Assembly: GCF_012641465.1 (NCBI RefSeq)
Contig: NZ_JABAIK010000001.1
Location: forward strand, 186,001-250,000
Direction: 5' to 3'
DNA from: Vibrio agarilyticus
Lineage (GTDB): Bacteria > Pseudomonadota > Gammaproteobacteria > Enterobacterales > Vibrionaceae
Length of the DNA stretch: 64,000 bases
Numbering within the stretch: the first letter of the stretch is position 1; each line of letters starts with the position of its first letter. Both the position numbers and the translations under genes were made by a program. Below are positions 8,575-21,233 of this stretch, in pieces. The notes beneath the pieces are model-generated. The model saw only the letters and a program-made list of their open reading frames with translations. It was not told where the DNA came from and did no database searches.

Positions 8575-9957
8575 TTACTTACGACGCCAAGTCGTACCAT
8601 TTGCGCCATCTTCTAACACGATGCCCATTTCAGTCAGTTTGTCTCGCGCCATATCGGCATTCGCCCAATCTTTTGCTGCACGCGAATCATTGCGCAATTT
8701 GATCAATGCTTCAATCTCAGCAACTTCTTCATCGGCACCACTATCGCCCTGCATAAATGCGTCCGGATCTTGGTGTAAAATACCAATTACATCGGCAAGC
8801 TCACGCATCAAAGCGCCAAGTGCGCTGGCTGCAGCCATATCTTCAGTTTTGAGTCGGTTGATTTCTCGCGCCATATCAAACAGCACTGAGTACGCCTCTG
8901 GCGTATTGAAATCATCGTTCATTGCCGTGGTAAAACGTGTTACGTACTCTTCACCACCTGCTGGCGCAATACTGGTATCAAGGCCACGCAATGCGGTGTA
9001 TAAACGCTCTAGTGACGCTCGCGCTTGATTTAGGTTCTCTTCACTGTAATTGAGCTGACTGCGGTAGTGACCTGACATCAGGAAGTAACGTACGGTTTCC
9101 GCATCGTAGTGACCCAGCACATCACGAATGGTAAAGAAATTGCCTAGTGATTTAGACATTTTTTCTTTATCAACCATCACCATACCACTGTGCATCCAAG
9201 TATTTACGTATGGCGTATCGTAAGCGCAGCACGATTGTGCTATCTCATTTTCATGGTGTGGGAACTGAAGGTCTGAGCCGCCGCCATGGATATCAAAATA
9301 GGTACCCAAAATCGACGAGTTCATTGCCGAACATTCAATGTGCCAACCAGGACGACCGGCGCCCCATGGTGATTCCCATGTTGGCTCACCCGGTTTTGAC
9401 ATTTTCCATAATACGAAATCCAACGGACTGCGTTTCGCCGCTTCAATATCAACGCGAGCACCGGCTTGAAGCTGATCCAAATCTTGCTTTGACAACCTGC
9501 CGTAATCGGCGAATTTCTTCACTTCAAACATCACATCGCCATTGGTCGCAACGTACGCAAACCCACGCTCAATCAATCGCTCACACAGTGCAATAATTTC
9601 AGCAATGTATTCGGTAGCACGAGGCTCAACATCAGGACGCTTCATATTTAGTGCGTCAAAATCTGCGTGCATTTCACCAATCAAACGTTCCGTTAGCGCG
9701 TCACAACTTTCGCCATTTTCAGCCGCACGTTTGATGATTTTGTCGTCAATGTCAGTGATATTGCGCACAAACGTAAGGTCATAACCTAAAAAGCGTAGGT
9801 AACGTGACACCACGTCAAACGAGACAAACGTACGACCATGGCCAATATGACAGAGATCGTAAATGGTGACGCCACAGACATACATCCCCACTTTACCTGC
9901 GGTAATGGGTTTGAATTCCTCTTTCTGTCTTGTAAGTGTGTTATATATCTTTAACAT
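8575..9957 (-). CDS. cysS: Cysteinyl-tRNA synthetase
   Basis: Class I aminoacyl-tRNA synthetase charging tRNA-Cys in the cytoplasm. At 460 residues it is the expected size. The nucleotide-binding HIGH motif appears as CHIGHGRT (residues about 35-42) and the KMSKS loop as [10 protein letters not shown] (about 265-275). Cys28 in YVCGVTIYD, the Cys near 209 (IECSAMN) and the His of FPHHENE complete the zinc site that recognises the cysteine thiol. The ATG start is unambiguous. The gene is divergent from ppiB, with 279 bases between them carrying both promoters, an arrangement common in Vibrionaceae and Enterobacteriaceae. Confidence 0.98.
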   Translation of the reverse strand: MLKIYNTLTRQKEEFKPITAGKVGMYVCGVTIYDLCHIGHGRTFVSFDVVSRYLRFLGYDLTFVRNITDIDDKIIKRAAENGESCDALTERLIGEMHADFDALNMKRPDVEPRATEYIAEIIALCERLIERGFAYVATNGDVMFEVKKFADYGRLSKQDLDQLQAGARVDIEAAKRSPLDFVLWKMSKPGEPTWESPWGAGRPGWHIECSAMNSSILGTYFDIHGGGSDLQFPHHENEIAQSCCAYDTPYVNTWMHSGMVMVDKEKMSKSLGNFFTIRDVLGHYDAETVRYFLMSGHYRSQLNYSEENLNQARASLERLYTALRGLDTSIAPAGGEEYVTRFTTAMNDDFNTPEAYSVLFDMAREINRLKTEDMAAASALGALMRELADVIGILHQDPDAFMQGDSGADEEVAEIEALIKLRNDSRAAKDWANADMARDKLTEMGIVLEDGANGTTWRRK

Positions 9958-10236
9958 TTTCGCTATCTGTCATAATGAATTGAACAAAATGGGCACCGAG
10001 TATAGCAATTTCGACTTGATTAGGTAATCCCTATCGCGATGCTTCGCAGGTATCAAAGTTACTCATTGTTACGCATTCTTATTTCAGTGATGCTAACTTG
10101 CGCACTTTGTCATGATTTAGGTAGAAATGTGTCTCGCGAACGTCCCTGCGCAGCAGTTGCATAACTTCAAAGTTGGTCTCGTGGCTAAGTTAAGCTAAAA
10201 TCCCCCTTTAAACCCAACGAGCTAAAGGAACATCGC

Positions 10237-10731
10237 ATGATCACTCTTCATACTAATCATGGCGACATCAAAATCCAACTCAACCATGACCTTGCACCGG
10301 AAACAAGCGCAAACTTTTTGCAGTATTGCCGTGATGGTTTCTATGACAATACGCTATTTCACCGCGTTATCGATGGATTCATGATCCAAGGCGGTGGCAT
10401 GGAATCTGGTCTTCGTGAAAAAAGCACTCGTGCACCAATCAAAAACGAAGCAAACAATGGTTTGAGCAACAAAAAAGGCACCATTGCGATGGCGCGCACT
10501 ATGGATCCTCATTCAGCCAGTTCGCAATTTTTTATCAACGTGAACAACAACACTTTCCTAGATTTTCGTTCAGAAAGTCGCGACGGTTGGGGTTACTGCG
10601 TATTTGGTGAAGTCGTCGATGGCATGGACATCGTGGACAAGATCAAAGGGGTCAGCACTGGCTCTTATGGCATGCACCAAGATGTTCCGCTAGAAGATGT
10701 TGTCATCACTAGCACGACTATCGAAGAATAA
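10237..10731 (+). CDS. ppiB: Peptidyl-prolyl cis-trans isomerase B (cyclophilin)
   Basis: Cytoplasmic cyclophilin catalysing cis-trans isomerisation of X-Pro bonds. It has 164 residues without a signal peptide, matching PpiB rather than periplasmic PpiA. Active-site segments visible are [14 protein letters not shown] (residues about 43-56, with the catalytic Arg), [18 protein letters not shown] (about 88-105) and [21 protein letters not shown] precedes the ATG at 10237. It is followed by a hairpin and then lpxH, 58 bases downstream, the same gene order as in E. coli (ppiB-lpxH). Confidence 0.97.
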   Translation: MITLHTNHGDIKIQLNHDLAPETSANFLQYCRDGFYDNTLFHRVIDGFMIQGGGMESGLREKSTRAPIKNEANNGLSNKKGTIAMARTMDPHSASSQFFINVNNNTFLDFRSESRDGWGYCVFGEVVDGMDIVDKIKGVSTGSYGMHQDVPLEDVVITSTTIEE

Positions 10732-10745
10732 ACCTCGGTTATTCA

Positions 10746-10766
10746 AGAGAGCGCAATGCGCTCTCT
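10746..10766 (+). terminator. Stem-loop between ppiB and lpxH, possible weak terminator or processing site
   Basis: AGAGAGCGC (10746-10754) and GCGCTCTCT (10758-10766) form a perfect 9-bp stem with a 3-base loop just after ppiB. No T-run follows, so it may attenuate or stabilise the mRNA rather than end it. lpxH begins 24 bases later. Confidence 0.45.
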
Positions 10767-10789
10767 ATTCCCAAACAGATATCACAACC

Positions 10790-11542
10790 ATGACAACACT
10801 GTTCATTTCCGACCTCCACCTTGCGGCCAATCGTCCTGACATCACCACCTGTTTCTTAAACTTTTTGCACTGCGAAGCCATCGATGCCGACGCACTGTAT
10901 ATTCTGGGCGATCTGTTTGAGTTTTGGACCGGAGACGACGACCCGACCCCCTTTGCCTCCCAAATTCGTCAGGCATTGCACGCTCTCACAACACACGGCG
11001 TGCCTGTTTATTTCATTCAAGGTAATCGTGACTTTCTGCTCGGTGAGACATTTTGTCAGCAAACTGGGGTCATTTTATTGCCCGATGTAACAGAAATCGA
11101 CCTCTATGGACAGCGTGCTGTTATCCTTCACGGTGACACTCTGTGCACCGATGATGAACGCTATCAAGCATTTCGACGTAAAGTTCACCAACCATGGCTT
11201 CAATGGCTTTTTAAGCGCCTACCTTGGAGGCTTCGCACGCGCATTGTCAGCAAAGTGCAACACGACATTCGTGACGACAAACAGACTAAGTCGATGACGA
11301 TCATGGATGTAAATGCGCAAGAAGTTGCAACCGTTATGGCTCAACATCACGTCAATTTAATGATTCATGGACACACGCATCGCCCTGCAATTCACGAAGA
11401 TACCTATGAAGGCTCACGACAAACGCGCATTGTTTTGGGGGATTGGTATGAGCAAGCTTCAATTTTGTATGTTGATAAAAGCGGCTATTCGCTCAAACAA
11501 CACGCGCTTACGCACAATAATGAACAATGTGAAATAGATTGA
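10790..11542 (+). CDS. lpxH: UDP-2,3-diacylglucosamine diphosphatase LpxH
   Basis: A peripheral membrane metallo-phosphoesterase that hydrolyses UDP-2,3-diacylglucosamine to lipid X and UMP in lipid A synthesis. The 250-residue protein carries the calcineurin-like metal-binding motifs in order: DLHL (residues 8-11), GDLFEFW (about 40), GNRDF (about 79), HGDTLCTDD (about 114) and HGHTHRP (about 195). The ATG at 10790 starts directly at the first beta strand (MTTLFISDLHL); longer upstream readings would overlap ppiB and add no conserved sequence. It probably shares transcription with ppiB and perhaps with the EAL-HDOD gene that follows. Confidence 0.95.
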   Translation: MTTLFISDLHLAANRPDITTCFLNFLHCEAIDADALYILGDLFEFWTGDDDPTPFASQIRQALHALTTHGVPVYFIQGNRDFLLGETFCQQTGVILLPDVTEIDLYGQRAVILHGDTLCTDDERYQAFRRKVHQPWLQWLFKRLPWRLRTRIVSKVQHDIRDDKQTKSMTIMDVNAQEVATVMAQHHVNLMIHGHTHRPAIHEDTYEGSRQTRIVLGDWYEQASILYVDKSGYSLKQHALTHNNEQCEID

Positions 11543-11627
11543 AATCAAATTGTCTGCGCAATCACATAGAAATTTTATTAAATATGATTATCATATTGCT
11601 CAATTAGTAAAAGAATTATGTGTTGTT

Positions 11628-12851
11628 TTGAACTATTCGTACGTTGCTCGCCAACCGATTTTAGATCGGAAGAAAAAAACCATTGGTTTTGAACTGCTGT
11701 TCCGTGATGGGCCGAAAAATACGTTTCCAGAAATCGACCCAGAGCTTGCAACCAGCCGTTTGCTTTCTGATCACTTCCTTTCCACACATGGTTCCACCTT
11801 GGGTGACAAACTTGGCTTTGTGAATTTTCCCTATCAGAGCTTAATCAACCTAGTTCCTACTTTGTTGCCCAAAGATCGCATTGTGGTAGAAGTGCTTGAA
11901 GATTGTGAGCCCGATGATGATCTGCTTGATGCTATAAAAACGCTGTGTATGAAAGGGTATTCCATCGCATTGGACGATTTTATTCCGAGTAAAGCATGGA
12001 TGCGGTTTATGCCTTATATCGATATGATAAAAATCGATATTCGTACATTTCCATTAGAAAAAGCAGAAACGTTCATTCGTTCTTTGGCACATACCAAAAT
12101 TAAATTTTTAGCTGAAAAAGTCGAAACTTACGACGAATTTCAAATTGCACTTAATGCGGGTTTTGATTATTTCCAAGGCTATTTTTTTAGTAAGCCAGAA
12201 ATGATTCAAAAACGGAAAATGAACCCATCGTTTTTGACGGTAGTCCAGTTGTGTAAAGTGATTGCCGATGAGCCAATCGATTTTGATGAAGTTGAGCGAC
12301 TGTTTTCTATCGATGTAACCTTATCGTATAAACTGCTTTCATTTGTGAATTCAGGCTATACGTTAAAAACTAAAATTAAGTCTTTCCGCCAAGCCCTGAT
12401 TTATCTTGGTGAGGAACGTTTACGCCGCTTTATCTCTATCATTGCACTTGCCTCGGTGCAAGAAGATAAACCGCACTCGCTCTATACTTTGGCCGTTCAA
12501 CGCGCGCGCACCTGTGAGCTGCTATTGAGCGAAATGAATACCAAGCTGGACCCGGGCCAAGCGTTTTTGACAGGTCTGTTTTCTTTGCTTGACTCATTGC
12601 TTGATCAACCACTCGCTGACGTCATCACTCAGATACCAATTGATGAAGAAATTAAAATCGCGTTATTAGAACGCCGAGGTATATTGGGTTACGTGCTCGC
12701 AACCGTTGTCTCATACGAAAAAGCCGAATGGGATCGAGTGCAAAAATACCGCCAAGCACTAAAACTCAGTGAAAGTGCCCTTGCATCGGCCAACCATCAA
12801 GCTTCCTCTTGGACACAAGAGCTATTATCGGCACGTCAAGTCGCGTTATAA
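11628..12851 (+). CDS. EAL-HDOD signalling protein (CdgJ/YuxH-like)
   Basis: A cytoplasmic two-domain regulator of about 407 residues. The N-terminal EAL (c-di-GMP phosphodiesterase-type) domain has its signature as ELLF (about residue 20), FVNFPYQS, VVEVLED, ALDDF, IKID, AEKVET and FQGYFFSKPE. The usual DDFGTG becomes DDFIPS, so loop 6 is altered. The C-terminal HDOD domain (about 200 onwards: FSIDVTLSYKLLSFVN, and IYLGEERLRRFISI) is a protein-interaction module lacking the HD dyad. Proteins of this architecture in Vibrio affect motility and biofilm. I place the start at the TTG at 11628 (LNYSYVARQPIL), where the domain and its homologues begin; an upstream TTG at 11550 has no ribosome site. 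Catalytic activity is uncertain. Confidence 0.82.
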   Translation: MNYSYVARQPILDRKKKTIGFELLFRDGPKNTFPEIDPELATSRLLSDHFLSTHGSTLGDKLGFVNFPYQSLINLVPTLLPKDRIVVEVLEDCEPDDDLLDAIKTLCMKGYSIALDDFIPSKAWMRFMPYIDMIKIDIRTFPLEKAETFIRSLAHTKIKFLAEKVETYDEFQIALNAGFDYFQGYFFSKPEMIQKRKMNPSFLTVVQLCKVIADEPIDFDEVERLFSIDVTLSYKLLSFVNSGYTLKTKIKSFRQALIYLGEERLRRFISIIALASVQEDKPHSLYTLAVQRARTCELLLSEMNTKLDPGQAFLTGLFSLLDSLLDQPLADVITQIPIDEEIKIALLERRGILGYVLATVVSYEKAEWDRVQKYRQALKLSESALASANHQASSWTQELLSARQVAL

Positions 12852-12981
12852 TGACGCCAATTGTATGCAATCCACTAGAAGCAGACCGGCAGTAGCTTAG
12901 CCCTCTAATGCAGCTCAACTGCAACTTCAAATCGGAATCGCGTACCACCATTGTTTTTGCTCCGATTGTCAGGAAATTATT

Positions 12982-13506
12982 GTGTCTTTTTGTTCTTGTG
13001 GTTCCAACCTCTCTTATTCCGCTTGTTGTGAAGTCGCTCACCTCGATCATGCGGCAGTACATACACCAGAGCAACTGATGCGCTCGCGTTATAGTGCCCA
13101 TGTGCTCGGATTAGTCGATTATGTGGTAGCCACCTATCACCCCAGTTGCCATGCAGATGATAATCGTGAAGCCATTGCCGATTCTATCAACAGCGACTGG
13201 CGTGGTCTTGATGTGGTAAAAACTGAAGCGGGTGATACCGCTGATGAAGGGTTCGTCAGTTTTAATGCCTATTTTGCTGAAAGTGGCACAGTACACTGCC
13301 TGAGTGAACGTTCACGGTTTATTCGTGAAAATGGCCTGTGGTATTACATCGATGGTACGTACAGTGACACGCCATTTGAAATATCAGCAGAAAGAAAAAA
13401 TTCAAGCATGAATCGCCTTCAAACACCGGTCGCCAATCTAAAAATTGGCCGAAATGACCCTTGTTTGTGTGGCAGTGGCAAAAAATTTAAGAAGTGCTGC
13501 GGTTAA
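12982..13506 (+). CDS. SEC-C domain protein, YchJ/UPF0225-like
   Basis: A 174-residue protein with a Cys-rich zinc motif at each end: CSCGSNLSYSACC at residues 4-16, and the canonical SEC-C motif GRNDPCLCGSGKKFKKCC at the C-terminus. The SEC-C motif is best known as the SecB/ribosome-binding tail of SecA. The middle part is the NTF2-like YchJ domain, with LMRSRYSAHVLGLVDYVVATYHPS as its most typical segment. It probably contacts ribosomes or zinc-dependent partners, but no function is established for the family. The GTG start at 12982 has AGGA seven bases upstream. It is convergent with hisIE across a shared terminator. Confidence 0.85.
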   Translation: MSFCSCGSNLSYSACCEVAHLDHAAVHTPEQLMRSRYSAHVLGLVDYVVATYHPSCHADDNREAIADSINSDWRGLDVVKTEAGDTADEGFVSFNAYFAESGTVHCLSERSRFIRENGLWYYIDGTYSDTPFEISAERKNSSMNRLQTPVANLKIGRNDPCLCGSGKKFKKCCG

Positions 13507-13536
13507 AAATTCACGTATCTATACCCCAAACAATAC

Positions 13537-13573
13537 AAAAACGCCCATTCCATAAGGTCTGGGCGTTTTAAAC
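13537..13573. terminator. Bidirectional terminator between the SEC-C gene and hisIE
   Basis: AAAAACGCCCA (13537-13547) pairs with TGGGCGTTTT (13560-13569), giving a stem with A-run on one side and T-run on the other. It can terminate both convergent transcripts, including the long his operon mRNA. Confidence 0.85.
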
Positions 13574-13595
13574 ATAGCATGATGATTAGAGCGAC

Positions 13596-14227
13596 TTACT
13601 TGTGGCGCTCTTGCAATTTATTAATGACATCATTGAGTGATAAACCTTGGTCTTGCAGTAACACCAGTAGATGGTAAATCAAGTCCGCCGATTCGCAGAT
13701 CAGCTCCGCTTTATCACCCGACGTCGCCGCAAGCGCGACTTCAACCCCTTCTTCACCCACTTTCTGCGAAATACGTTTGGTGCCACGCGCGTATAAGCTG
13801 GCGGTATAAGACGAATCAGGACTGGCCTGTTTACGCTGAGCAAGCAATTGTTCAAGCTGATGAAGCCAAACCAGTTGCGTTTCTGCTTGTTTATCACCAT
13901 CCCAGCACGTCGTCGTGCCTAAATGGCATGTCGGCCCAACTGGATTGACCTTGATGAGTAGCGTGTCATTATCGCAATCTAGCGCGGCATTCACCAAATT
14001 CAGCACATTGCCGGAGGTTTCACCTTTGGTCCACAGACGCTGTTTGCTACGGGAATAAAACGTGACCGTGCCTGTCTCAAAAGTTTTAGCCAACGCTTCT
14101 TGGTTCATATAACCAAGCATCAGCACTTGGCTTGACTGATTATCTTGCACAATCGCAGGAATAAGCCCACTCACTTTTTCCCAATCAATACGCTCACCTA
14201 ATTGGACCATATTTTCTGTCGTCATCG

Positions 14228-14231
<4 letters not shown>
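13596..14231 (-). CDS. hisIE: Bifunctional phosphoribosyl-AMP cyclohydrolase / phosphoribosyl-ATP pyrophosphatase
   Basis: Catalyses histidine biosynthesis steps 2 and 3: release of pyrophosphate from phosphoribosyl-ATP and opening of the adenine ring of phosphoribosyl-AMP. The fusion is 211 residues. The N-terminal HisI domain has GYMNQEAL (about 40), [23 protein letters not shown] (metal-binding Asp residues, about 85-92) and [11 protein letters not shown] (zinc Cys residues). The C-terminal HisE domain has [18 protein letters not shown] (about 152-169) and [13 protein letters not shown]. The start codon overlaps the hisF stop (ATGA), indicating coupled translation. It is the last gene of the his operon. 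Confidence 0.97.
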
Positions 14232-15738
<1,507 letters not shown>

Positions 15739-15747
15739 TCATTCCTT

Positions 15748-16365
15748 TTACAAGTTCAAAAAGTTTTGAATCAGCTTTGAGCCCGCTACGCTTGAACGCT
15801 CTGGGTGGAATTGCACGCCATAATAGTGCCCACTTTGGATTGCGGCGCTAAAGGGTTGGCCATAATCGCAGCGTGCGATGGTGCTCTCTCCAACCGGGAT
15901 GGCGTAGCTGTGAACGAAGTAGAAATACTCCCCCTCTTCAATACCTTTAAACAGGGGGTGTTCAGGCGTTGCTGTTACCGTATTCCACCCCATGTGCGGT
16001 AGCGGTAAATCGCCCGTTTCCATGCGTTTTACTTGCGCGTCACACAAGCCCAAACAGGGTACCGATTCGGTAGCATTCAGGCTTTTCTCTTCCGAAACCT
16101 TCGCCAGTAGCTGCATGCCTAAACAGATGCCCAGTAACGGTTTCTCAACGCGTTTAACTAAATCGATAAGGTCACGCTCTGCAAGGTTTTTCATTGCCTC
16201 ACTTGCAGTACCCACACCCGGCAAAAATAATTTATCGGCCGCCAGCACCACTTGCGGATCTTTTGAGACGCTCACGTTATAGCCCAAGCGTTCAATCGCA
16301 AATTTTACCGATGACACATTGGCGCAACCCGTATCGATAATGACGACGTTTTGTGACGTATTCAT
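15748..16365 (-). CDS. hisH: Imidazole glycerol phosphate synthase, glutaminase subunit HisH
   Basis: Class I glutamine amidotransferase that supplies ammonia to HisF. It is 205 residues. The oxyanion segment PGVGTA is near residue 50, the nucleophile Cys is in [11 protein letters not shown] (about 80), and the His-Glu pair is in [11 protein letters not shown] (about 185-195). It begins 5 bases after the hisB stop, within the his operon. Confidence 0.98.
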   Translation of the reverse strand: MNTSQNVVIIDTGCANVSSVKFAIERLGYNVSVSKDPQVVLAADKLFLPGVGTASEAMKNLAERDLIDLVKRVEKPLLGICLGMQLLAKVSEEKSLNATESVPCLGLCDAQVKRMETGDLPLPHMGWNTVTATPEHPLFKGIEEGEYFYFVHSYAIPVGESTIARCDYGQPFSAAIQSGHYYGVQFHPERSSVAGSKLIQNFLNL

Positions 16366-16370
16366 AATGA

Positions 16371-17444
16371 CTAGAGCACTCCTTTGCTACTGGGTAATTC
16401 ATTACCTTCGACTTTAATCGCTTGGCGCAATGTACGACCAAATGCCTTAAACAAACTCTCAATAATGTGGTGGTCATTATCGCCAGTGGATGACAGGTGC
16501 AAGGTGCAGGCAAGCGTATCGGTTAATGAGCGGAAGAAATGCACCACCATTTCGGTCGACAAGTCGCCAACCTGCTCGCGATGAAACTGTGCGTCAAACT
16601 TAAGATAAGGACGACCTGACAAATCCAAGGCGCATTGTGCCAAGCACTCATCCATTGGCAGACTGAAACCAAAACGACCTATGCCGCGCTTATCACCAAG
16701 GGCATCTTTAAGCGCTTGGCCGAGCGCTAATGCGGTATCTTCTATTGTGTGGTGATCATCGATATGTAAGTCACCAGAGACCTGACACACCAATTGGAAG
16801 CCGCCGTGGGTGGCTATCTGATCCAACATATGGTCAAAGAATCCAAGGCCGGTGTGAATTTGGTTGCCACCTTGCTCATCCAAATTCACTCTGACTCGAA
16901 TATCGGTCTCTTTGGTTGTGCGCACGACTTCAGCAATTCGCGGTTGCGTGGTGAGATCTTTAACAATCTGTGCCCACCCCATAGTTTCTGGGTGATATTG
17001 AATGCCGCGAATCGCCATATTTTCCGCCAATTGCAGATCGGTCTGACGGTCGCCAATGACGACAGAGCGCTCGAAATCGACCTTGCCTTCGCGTAAATAT
17101 TGCTGAACTAAACCCAACTTGGGTTTACGACAACTGCAATTTTCGTTGTCGAAATGCGGGCAGATCAACACATCGTCAAACTGCACGCCCTGCGACTCAA
17201 AAATCGCCATCATCATATTGTGCGGCGCATCAAAATCAGCTTGTGGGTAGCTGTCTGTACCCAAACCATCTTGATTGGTAACCATGACAAGACGATAACC
17301 TGCGTTTTGTAGCGTTAGCAAACTTGGGATCACCAGCGGCTCAAGAGCCAATTTGTCTAAGCGGTCGACTTGAAAATCAACGGGAGGCTCAACAATTAAG
17401 GTGCCATCACGGTCGATAAAAAGAATTTTTTGCTGCTTACTCAC
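16371..17444 (-). CDS. hisB: Bifunctional histidinol-phosphatase / imidazoleglycerol-phosphate dehydratase
   Basis: Carries out two non-consecutive steps of histidine synthesis. The N-terminal HAD-family phosphatase has [11 protein letters not shown] (nucleophile Asp near residue 9) and a zinc-binding [15 protein letters not shown]. The C-terminal dehydratase has [15 protein letters not shown] and the His/Glu cluster [15 protein letters not shown] chose the GTG at 17444 (Met-Ser-Lys-Gln-Gln), which has AAGGAAG upstream and gives 357 residues, matching the enteric enzyme (355). An upstream in-frame reading to 17510 would run to the edge of the ERIC element and adds no conserved sequence. The gap to hisC is 175 bases and is largely filled by that element. 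Confidence 0.96.
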   Translation of the reverse strand: MSKQQKILFIDRDGTLIVEPPVDFQVDRLDKLALEPLVIPSLLTLQNAGYRLVMVTNQDGLGTDSYPQADFDAPHNMMMAIFESQGVQFDDVLICPHFDNENCSCRKPKLGLVQQYLREGKVDFERSVVIGDRQTDLQLAENMAIRGIQYHPETMGWAQIVKDLTTQPRIAEVVRTTKETDIRVRVNLDEQGGNQIHTGLGFFDHMLDQIATHGGFQLVCQVSGDLHIDDHHTIEDTALALGQALKDALGDKRGIGRFGFSLPMDECLAQCALDLSGRPYLKFDAQFHREQVGDLSTEMVVHFFRSLTDTLACTLHLSSTGDNDHHIIESLFKAFGRTLRQAIKVEGNELPSSKGVL

Positions 17445-17510
17445 ATTAACTTCCTTATTAAGACGCTTTGCCCAGTCACGGCATGTTATAGGCAAAGCGG
17501 CAATTATCAT

Positions 17511-18699
<1,189 letters not shown>

Positions 18700-18703
18700 T
18701 TAC

Positions 18704-20020
18704 TTAATTAGACAAATTGTCTAATCGGCCACATTGCTCTAACGCATCCAAACGAATGGTAACCGCTCGTTTGTGTGCATCTAATCCTTCGGCATCGGCC
18801 ATTGCGACTACCGTTGGCGCGAGATTCAAGATGCCCTCTGCACTCAATTCTTGCACTGTCATCCGTTTGGAGAAATCAGCCAAACCTAAGCTAGAGTAGG
18901 TTCGTGTATACCCATAGGTGGGGAGCACGTGGTTAGTTCCAGAAGCGTAGTCTCCCGCAGACTCTGGAGACCATTGCCCAAGGAAAATAGACCCTGCGTT
19001 ATCAAGCAGTGGCAATAATTCACGCGGGTTTTTGGTTTGCACAATCAAGTGCTCTGGACCATAGAAATTGGAAATGGAAATGGCTTGGGTGAGCGACTCT
19101 GCCACAATCACCAAACTTGACGCCAACGCTTGTACCGCAATCTCTTGGCGCGATAATAGTTTTAGCTGACGCGATACAGCGTCAGCCACTTTATCGGCAA
19201 TAATTGGTGATGGTGTCACCAACACCACTTGTGAATCGGGACCGTGTTCCGCTTGGCTGAGCAAATCTGCAGCAACAAATTCTGGATTGGCCGTCTCATC
19301 GGCAATCACCAACACTTCTGATGGTCCAGCAGGCATGTCAATCGCCGCACCACGAAAATCGTTGCTGATCTGACGTTTCGCTTCAGTAACATAAGCGTTA
19401 CCCGGGCCAAAGATTTTATCTACTTTAGCCACGGTTTCGGTGCCATAAGCCATTGCCGCGACAGCCTGCGCGCCTCCAACGTTATACACTTCGTCGATGT
19501 TACACAGCTTGGCGACATACAAAATTTCATCAGCAATCGGCGGTGGTGAGCAAAGCACGACTTTGCGACAACCTGCAATTTGAGCCGGAACGCCGAGCAT
19601 CAATACCGTTGATGGCAACGGTGCGCTGCCTCCCGGAATGTAAAGACCAACTTTGTTGATAGGCCGCGTGACTTGCTCACACACTACGCCAGGTTGAGTT
19701 TCCACCTTAAGCGGTTGTGGTTTTTGCGCTTTATGGAACTTACAAATGTTGTTATACGCTTGCTCCAGTGCCTGCTTCATTGTCTCAGACAATCGCTCTG
19801 ATGCTGCGTCAATCTCATCCTGACTCACTCGCAGCGACGCTGGCGTGACGCGGTCAAACTTTTCCGTCAGCACCAATAGCGCATCATCTCCTTGCGAACG
19901 TACCGCGTTGATAACGTCAGTCACTGCCGCCGTAATATTGGCACCCTCACTAATCGCAGGGCGCTCTAATACCGATTCTTGTTGAGTTTCACTCAATGAT
20001 TGCCAAACGACCGTTCTCAT
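18704..20020 (-). CDS. hisD: Histidinol dehydrogenase
   Basis: Zinc- and NAD-dependent enzyme doing the last two oxidations, histidinol to histidine. It has 438 residues (E. coli 434). Typical segments are [18 protein letters not shown] (about 130), [13 protein letters not shown] (about 205), [15 protein letters not shown] (about 230), the zinc-ligand stretch [10 protein letters not shown] (about 258) and GPEHLIVQT with the catalytic Glu-His pair (about 325). It begins 4 bases after hisG. Confidence 0.98.
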   Translation of the reverse strand: MRTVVWQSLSETQQESVLERPAISEGANITAAVTDVINAVRSQGDDALLVLTEKFDRVTPASLRVSQDEIDAASERLSETMKQALEQAYNNICKFHKAQKPQPLKVETQPGVVCEQVTRPINKVGLYIPGGSAPLPSTVLMLGVPAQIAGCRKVVLCSPPPIADEILYVAKLCNIDEVYNVGGAQAVAAMAYGTETVAKVDKIFGPGNAYVTEAKRQISNDFRGAAIDMPAGPSEVLVIADETANPEFVAADLLSQAEHGPDSQVVLVTPSPIIADKVADAVSRQLKLLSRQEIAVQALASSLVIVAESLTQAISISNFYGPEHLIVQTKNPRELLPLLDNAGSIFLGQWSPESAGDYASGTNHVLPTYGYTRTYSSLGLADFSKRMTVQELSAEGILNLAPTVVAMADAEGLDAHKRAVTIRLDALEQCGRLDNLSN

Positions 20021-20024
20021 CGCA

Positions 20025-20921
20025 TTACTCCATCATTTTTTCAATTGGTAGCACCAAAATTGAGCTGGCACCAAGTTCTTTTAGCTGTTCCATCGTTTCC
20101 CAAAACAGGTTTTCTGAACTCACAAGATGTACTGCAAATTTTGATTTATCTTCAGACAGAGGTAAAACGGTGGGATCTTCGGCCCCAGGCAACAAGGCTT
20201 TCACTTGCTCAAGACGATCTGCAGGAGCGTGCAACATGATGTATTTTGATTCTTTGGCTTGTTGAACCCCTTGCATGCGCGTAAGCAGGCGCTCAATCAA
20301 AGCTTGTTTGTCAGCATCAAAATCACCGACTCGTTGAATCAAGGTGGCTTTTGATTTGAATATCACTTCAGCTTCTTTGAGGCCGTTTGCTTCAAGTGTT
20401 GCGCCTGTTGACACAAGATCGGCAATCGCATCAGCAAGACCTGCACGCGGCGCAACTTCGACAGAGCCTGTCAGCATACAGGTTGAAAAAGGGATGCCTT
20501 GGCTGTCCATATACGCTTTAAGCAAATGAGGGTAAGTGGTGGCAATGCGTTTGCCAGCCAAATCTTGAGGGCCGTTATATTGCTGATCTTTATTTACCGC
20601 AATGGAAAGACGGCAACCACCAAAATCCATGCGGCGCAACGCAACATATTCACACGGTTGTAACGACGCTTTACGGTCAAGACGGACTTCTTCAAGTTCG
20701 TTTTCACCAATAAAACCTAAGTCAACCACACCATCCATGACCAGCCCTGGAATGTCATCATCTCGAACTAATAGTAAATCGATAGGCATGTTAGTCGCGT
20801 GAACCACGAGACGTTCGCCCATCACATTGAATTTAACGCCACATTTTTTGAGTAAATCCTGACTTTCTTTACTCAGGCGGCCTTTTTTCTGAATGGCGAT
20901 TCTAAGTCGTTGTGTTTGCAT
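20025..20921 (-). CDS. hisG: ATP phosphoribosyltransferase HisG (long form)
   Basis: First, feedback-regulated step of histidine synthesis: ATP plus PRPP to phosphoribosyl-ATP. It has 298 residues, the long form with a C-terminal ACT-like regulatory domain (about residues 225-298: [23 protein letters not shown], read in two parts), which needs no HisZ. The catalytic part has [10 protein letters not shown] at the N-terminus, [12 protein letters not shown] (about 87) and the PRPP-binding region with [11 protein letters not shown] (about 173-183). It is the first structural gene of the his operon, following the attenuator at 20962-21070. Confidence 0.97.
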   Translation of the reverse strand: MQTQRLRIAIQKKGRLSKESQDLLKKCGVKFNVMGERLVVHATNMPIDLLLVRDDDIPGLVMDGVVDLGFIGENELEEVRLDRKASLQPCEYVALRRMDFGGCRLSIAVNKDQQYNGPQDLAGKRIATTYPHLLKAYMDSQGIPFSTCMLTGSVEVAPRAGLADAIADLVSTGATLEANGLKEAEVIFKSKATLIQRVGDFDADKQALIERLLTRMQGVQQAKESKYIMLHAPADRLEQVKALLPGAEDPTVLPLSEDKSKFAVHLVSSENLFWETMEQLKELGASSILVLPIEKMME

Positions 20922-20961
20922 TGCAGTGTCCTTTTGCGAATTTTTATAAACTGAAAATATG

Positions 20962-21070
20962 AAAAAACCCTTGGAAGATGTGAGTCTCCCAAGGGTTTGA
21001 ATCTGATATCTGCTGGATATAAACCTTCGGGAGTATTCCGTCTCCCGAGTATGCGTACACCTCCCGAAAG
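20962..21070 (-). promoter_or_regulatory. his operon attenuator (competing hairpins and terminator)
   Basis: On the minus strand, after the leader peptide stop, three complementary blocks appear: TTCGGGAG (about 21062-21069), CTCGGGAG (about 21042-21049) and CTCCCGAAGG (about 21024-21033). The third can pair with either of the first two. Downstream, AAACCCTTGG (about 20989-20998) pairs with CCAAGGGTTT, followed by a T-run, forming the terminator at 20962-20998. This is the classic transcription attenuation layout, in which ribosome stalling at His codons favours the antiterminator. The pairing is seen in sequence; the mechanism follows from the enteric his operon. Confidence 0.88.
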
Positions 21071-21071
21071 A

Positions 21072-21122
21072 CTAAGCTGGGTGATGATGATGGTGATGCA
21101 GGTTACTGGTCACATTACGCAT
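21072..21122 (-). CDS. hisL: his operon leader peptide
   Basis: A 16-residue open frame reading MRNVTSNLHHHHHHPA then TAG. Six consecutive His codons followed by Pro mirror the enteric leader MTRVQFKHHHHHHHPD. It lies just upstream of the attenuator hairpins and about 35 bases after the predicted promoter -10. When charged tRNA-His is scarce the ribosome would stall on the His run and let transcription continue into hisG. Confidence 0.93.
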   Translation of the reverse strand: MRNVTSNLHHHHHHPA

Positions 21123-21156
21123 GGTTAAAATCTACTTTGGTTACTTCTTCTTAGCA

Positions 21157-21185
21157 ACATTATCCAAGCTTGTTACGTTTTGCAA
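21157..21185 (-). promoter_or_regulatory. Predicted sigma-70 promoter of the his operon
   Basis: On the minus strand TTGCAA (21180-21185) and TAATGT (21157-21162) are separated by exactly 17 bases and sit 35 bases upstream of the hisL start codon. It is a good match to the sigma-70 consensus, but was found by eye only. Confidence 0.6.
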
Positions 21186-21233
21186 CCCATGTTTTAAAAT
21201 ATTCTGCATTATTTTTTAAACCATGATCTACCT

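Noticed and set aside
12852-12981. Possible tRNA-like or regulatory RNA between the EAL-HDOD and SEC-C genes
   Set aside because: No cloverleaf, T-loop consensus or terminator could be made out; just a short promoter-bearing gap.
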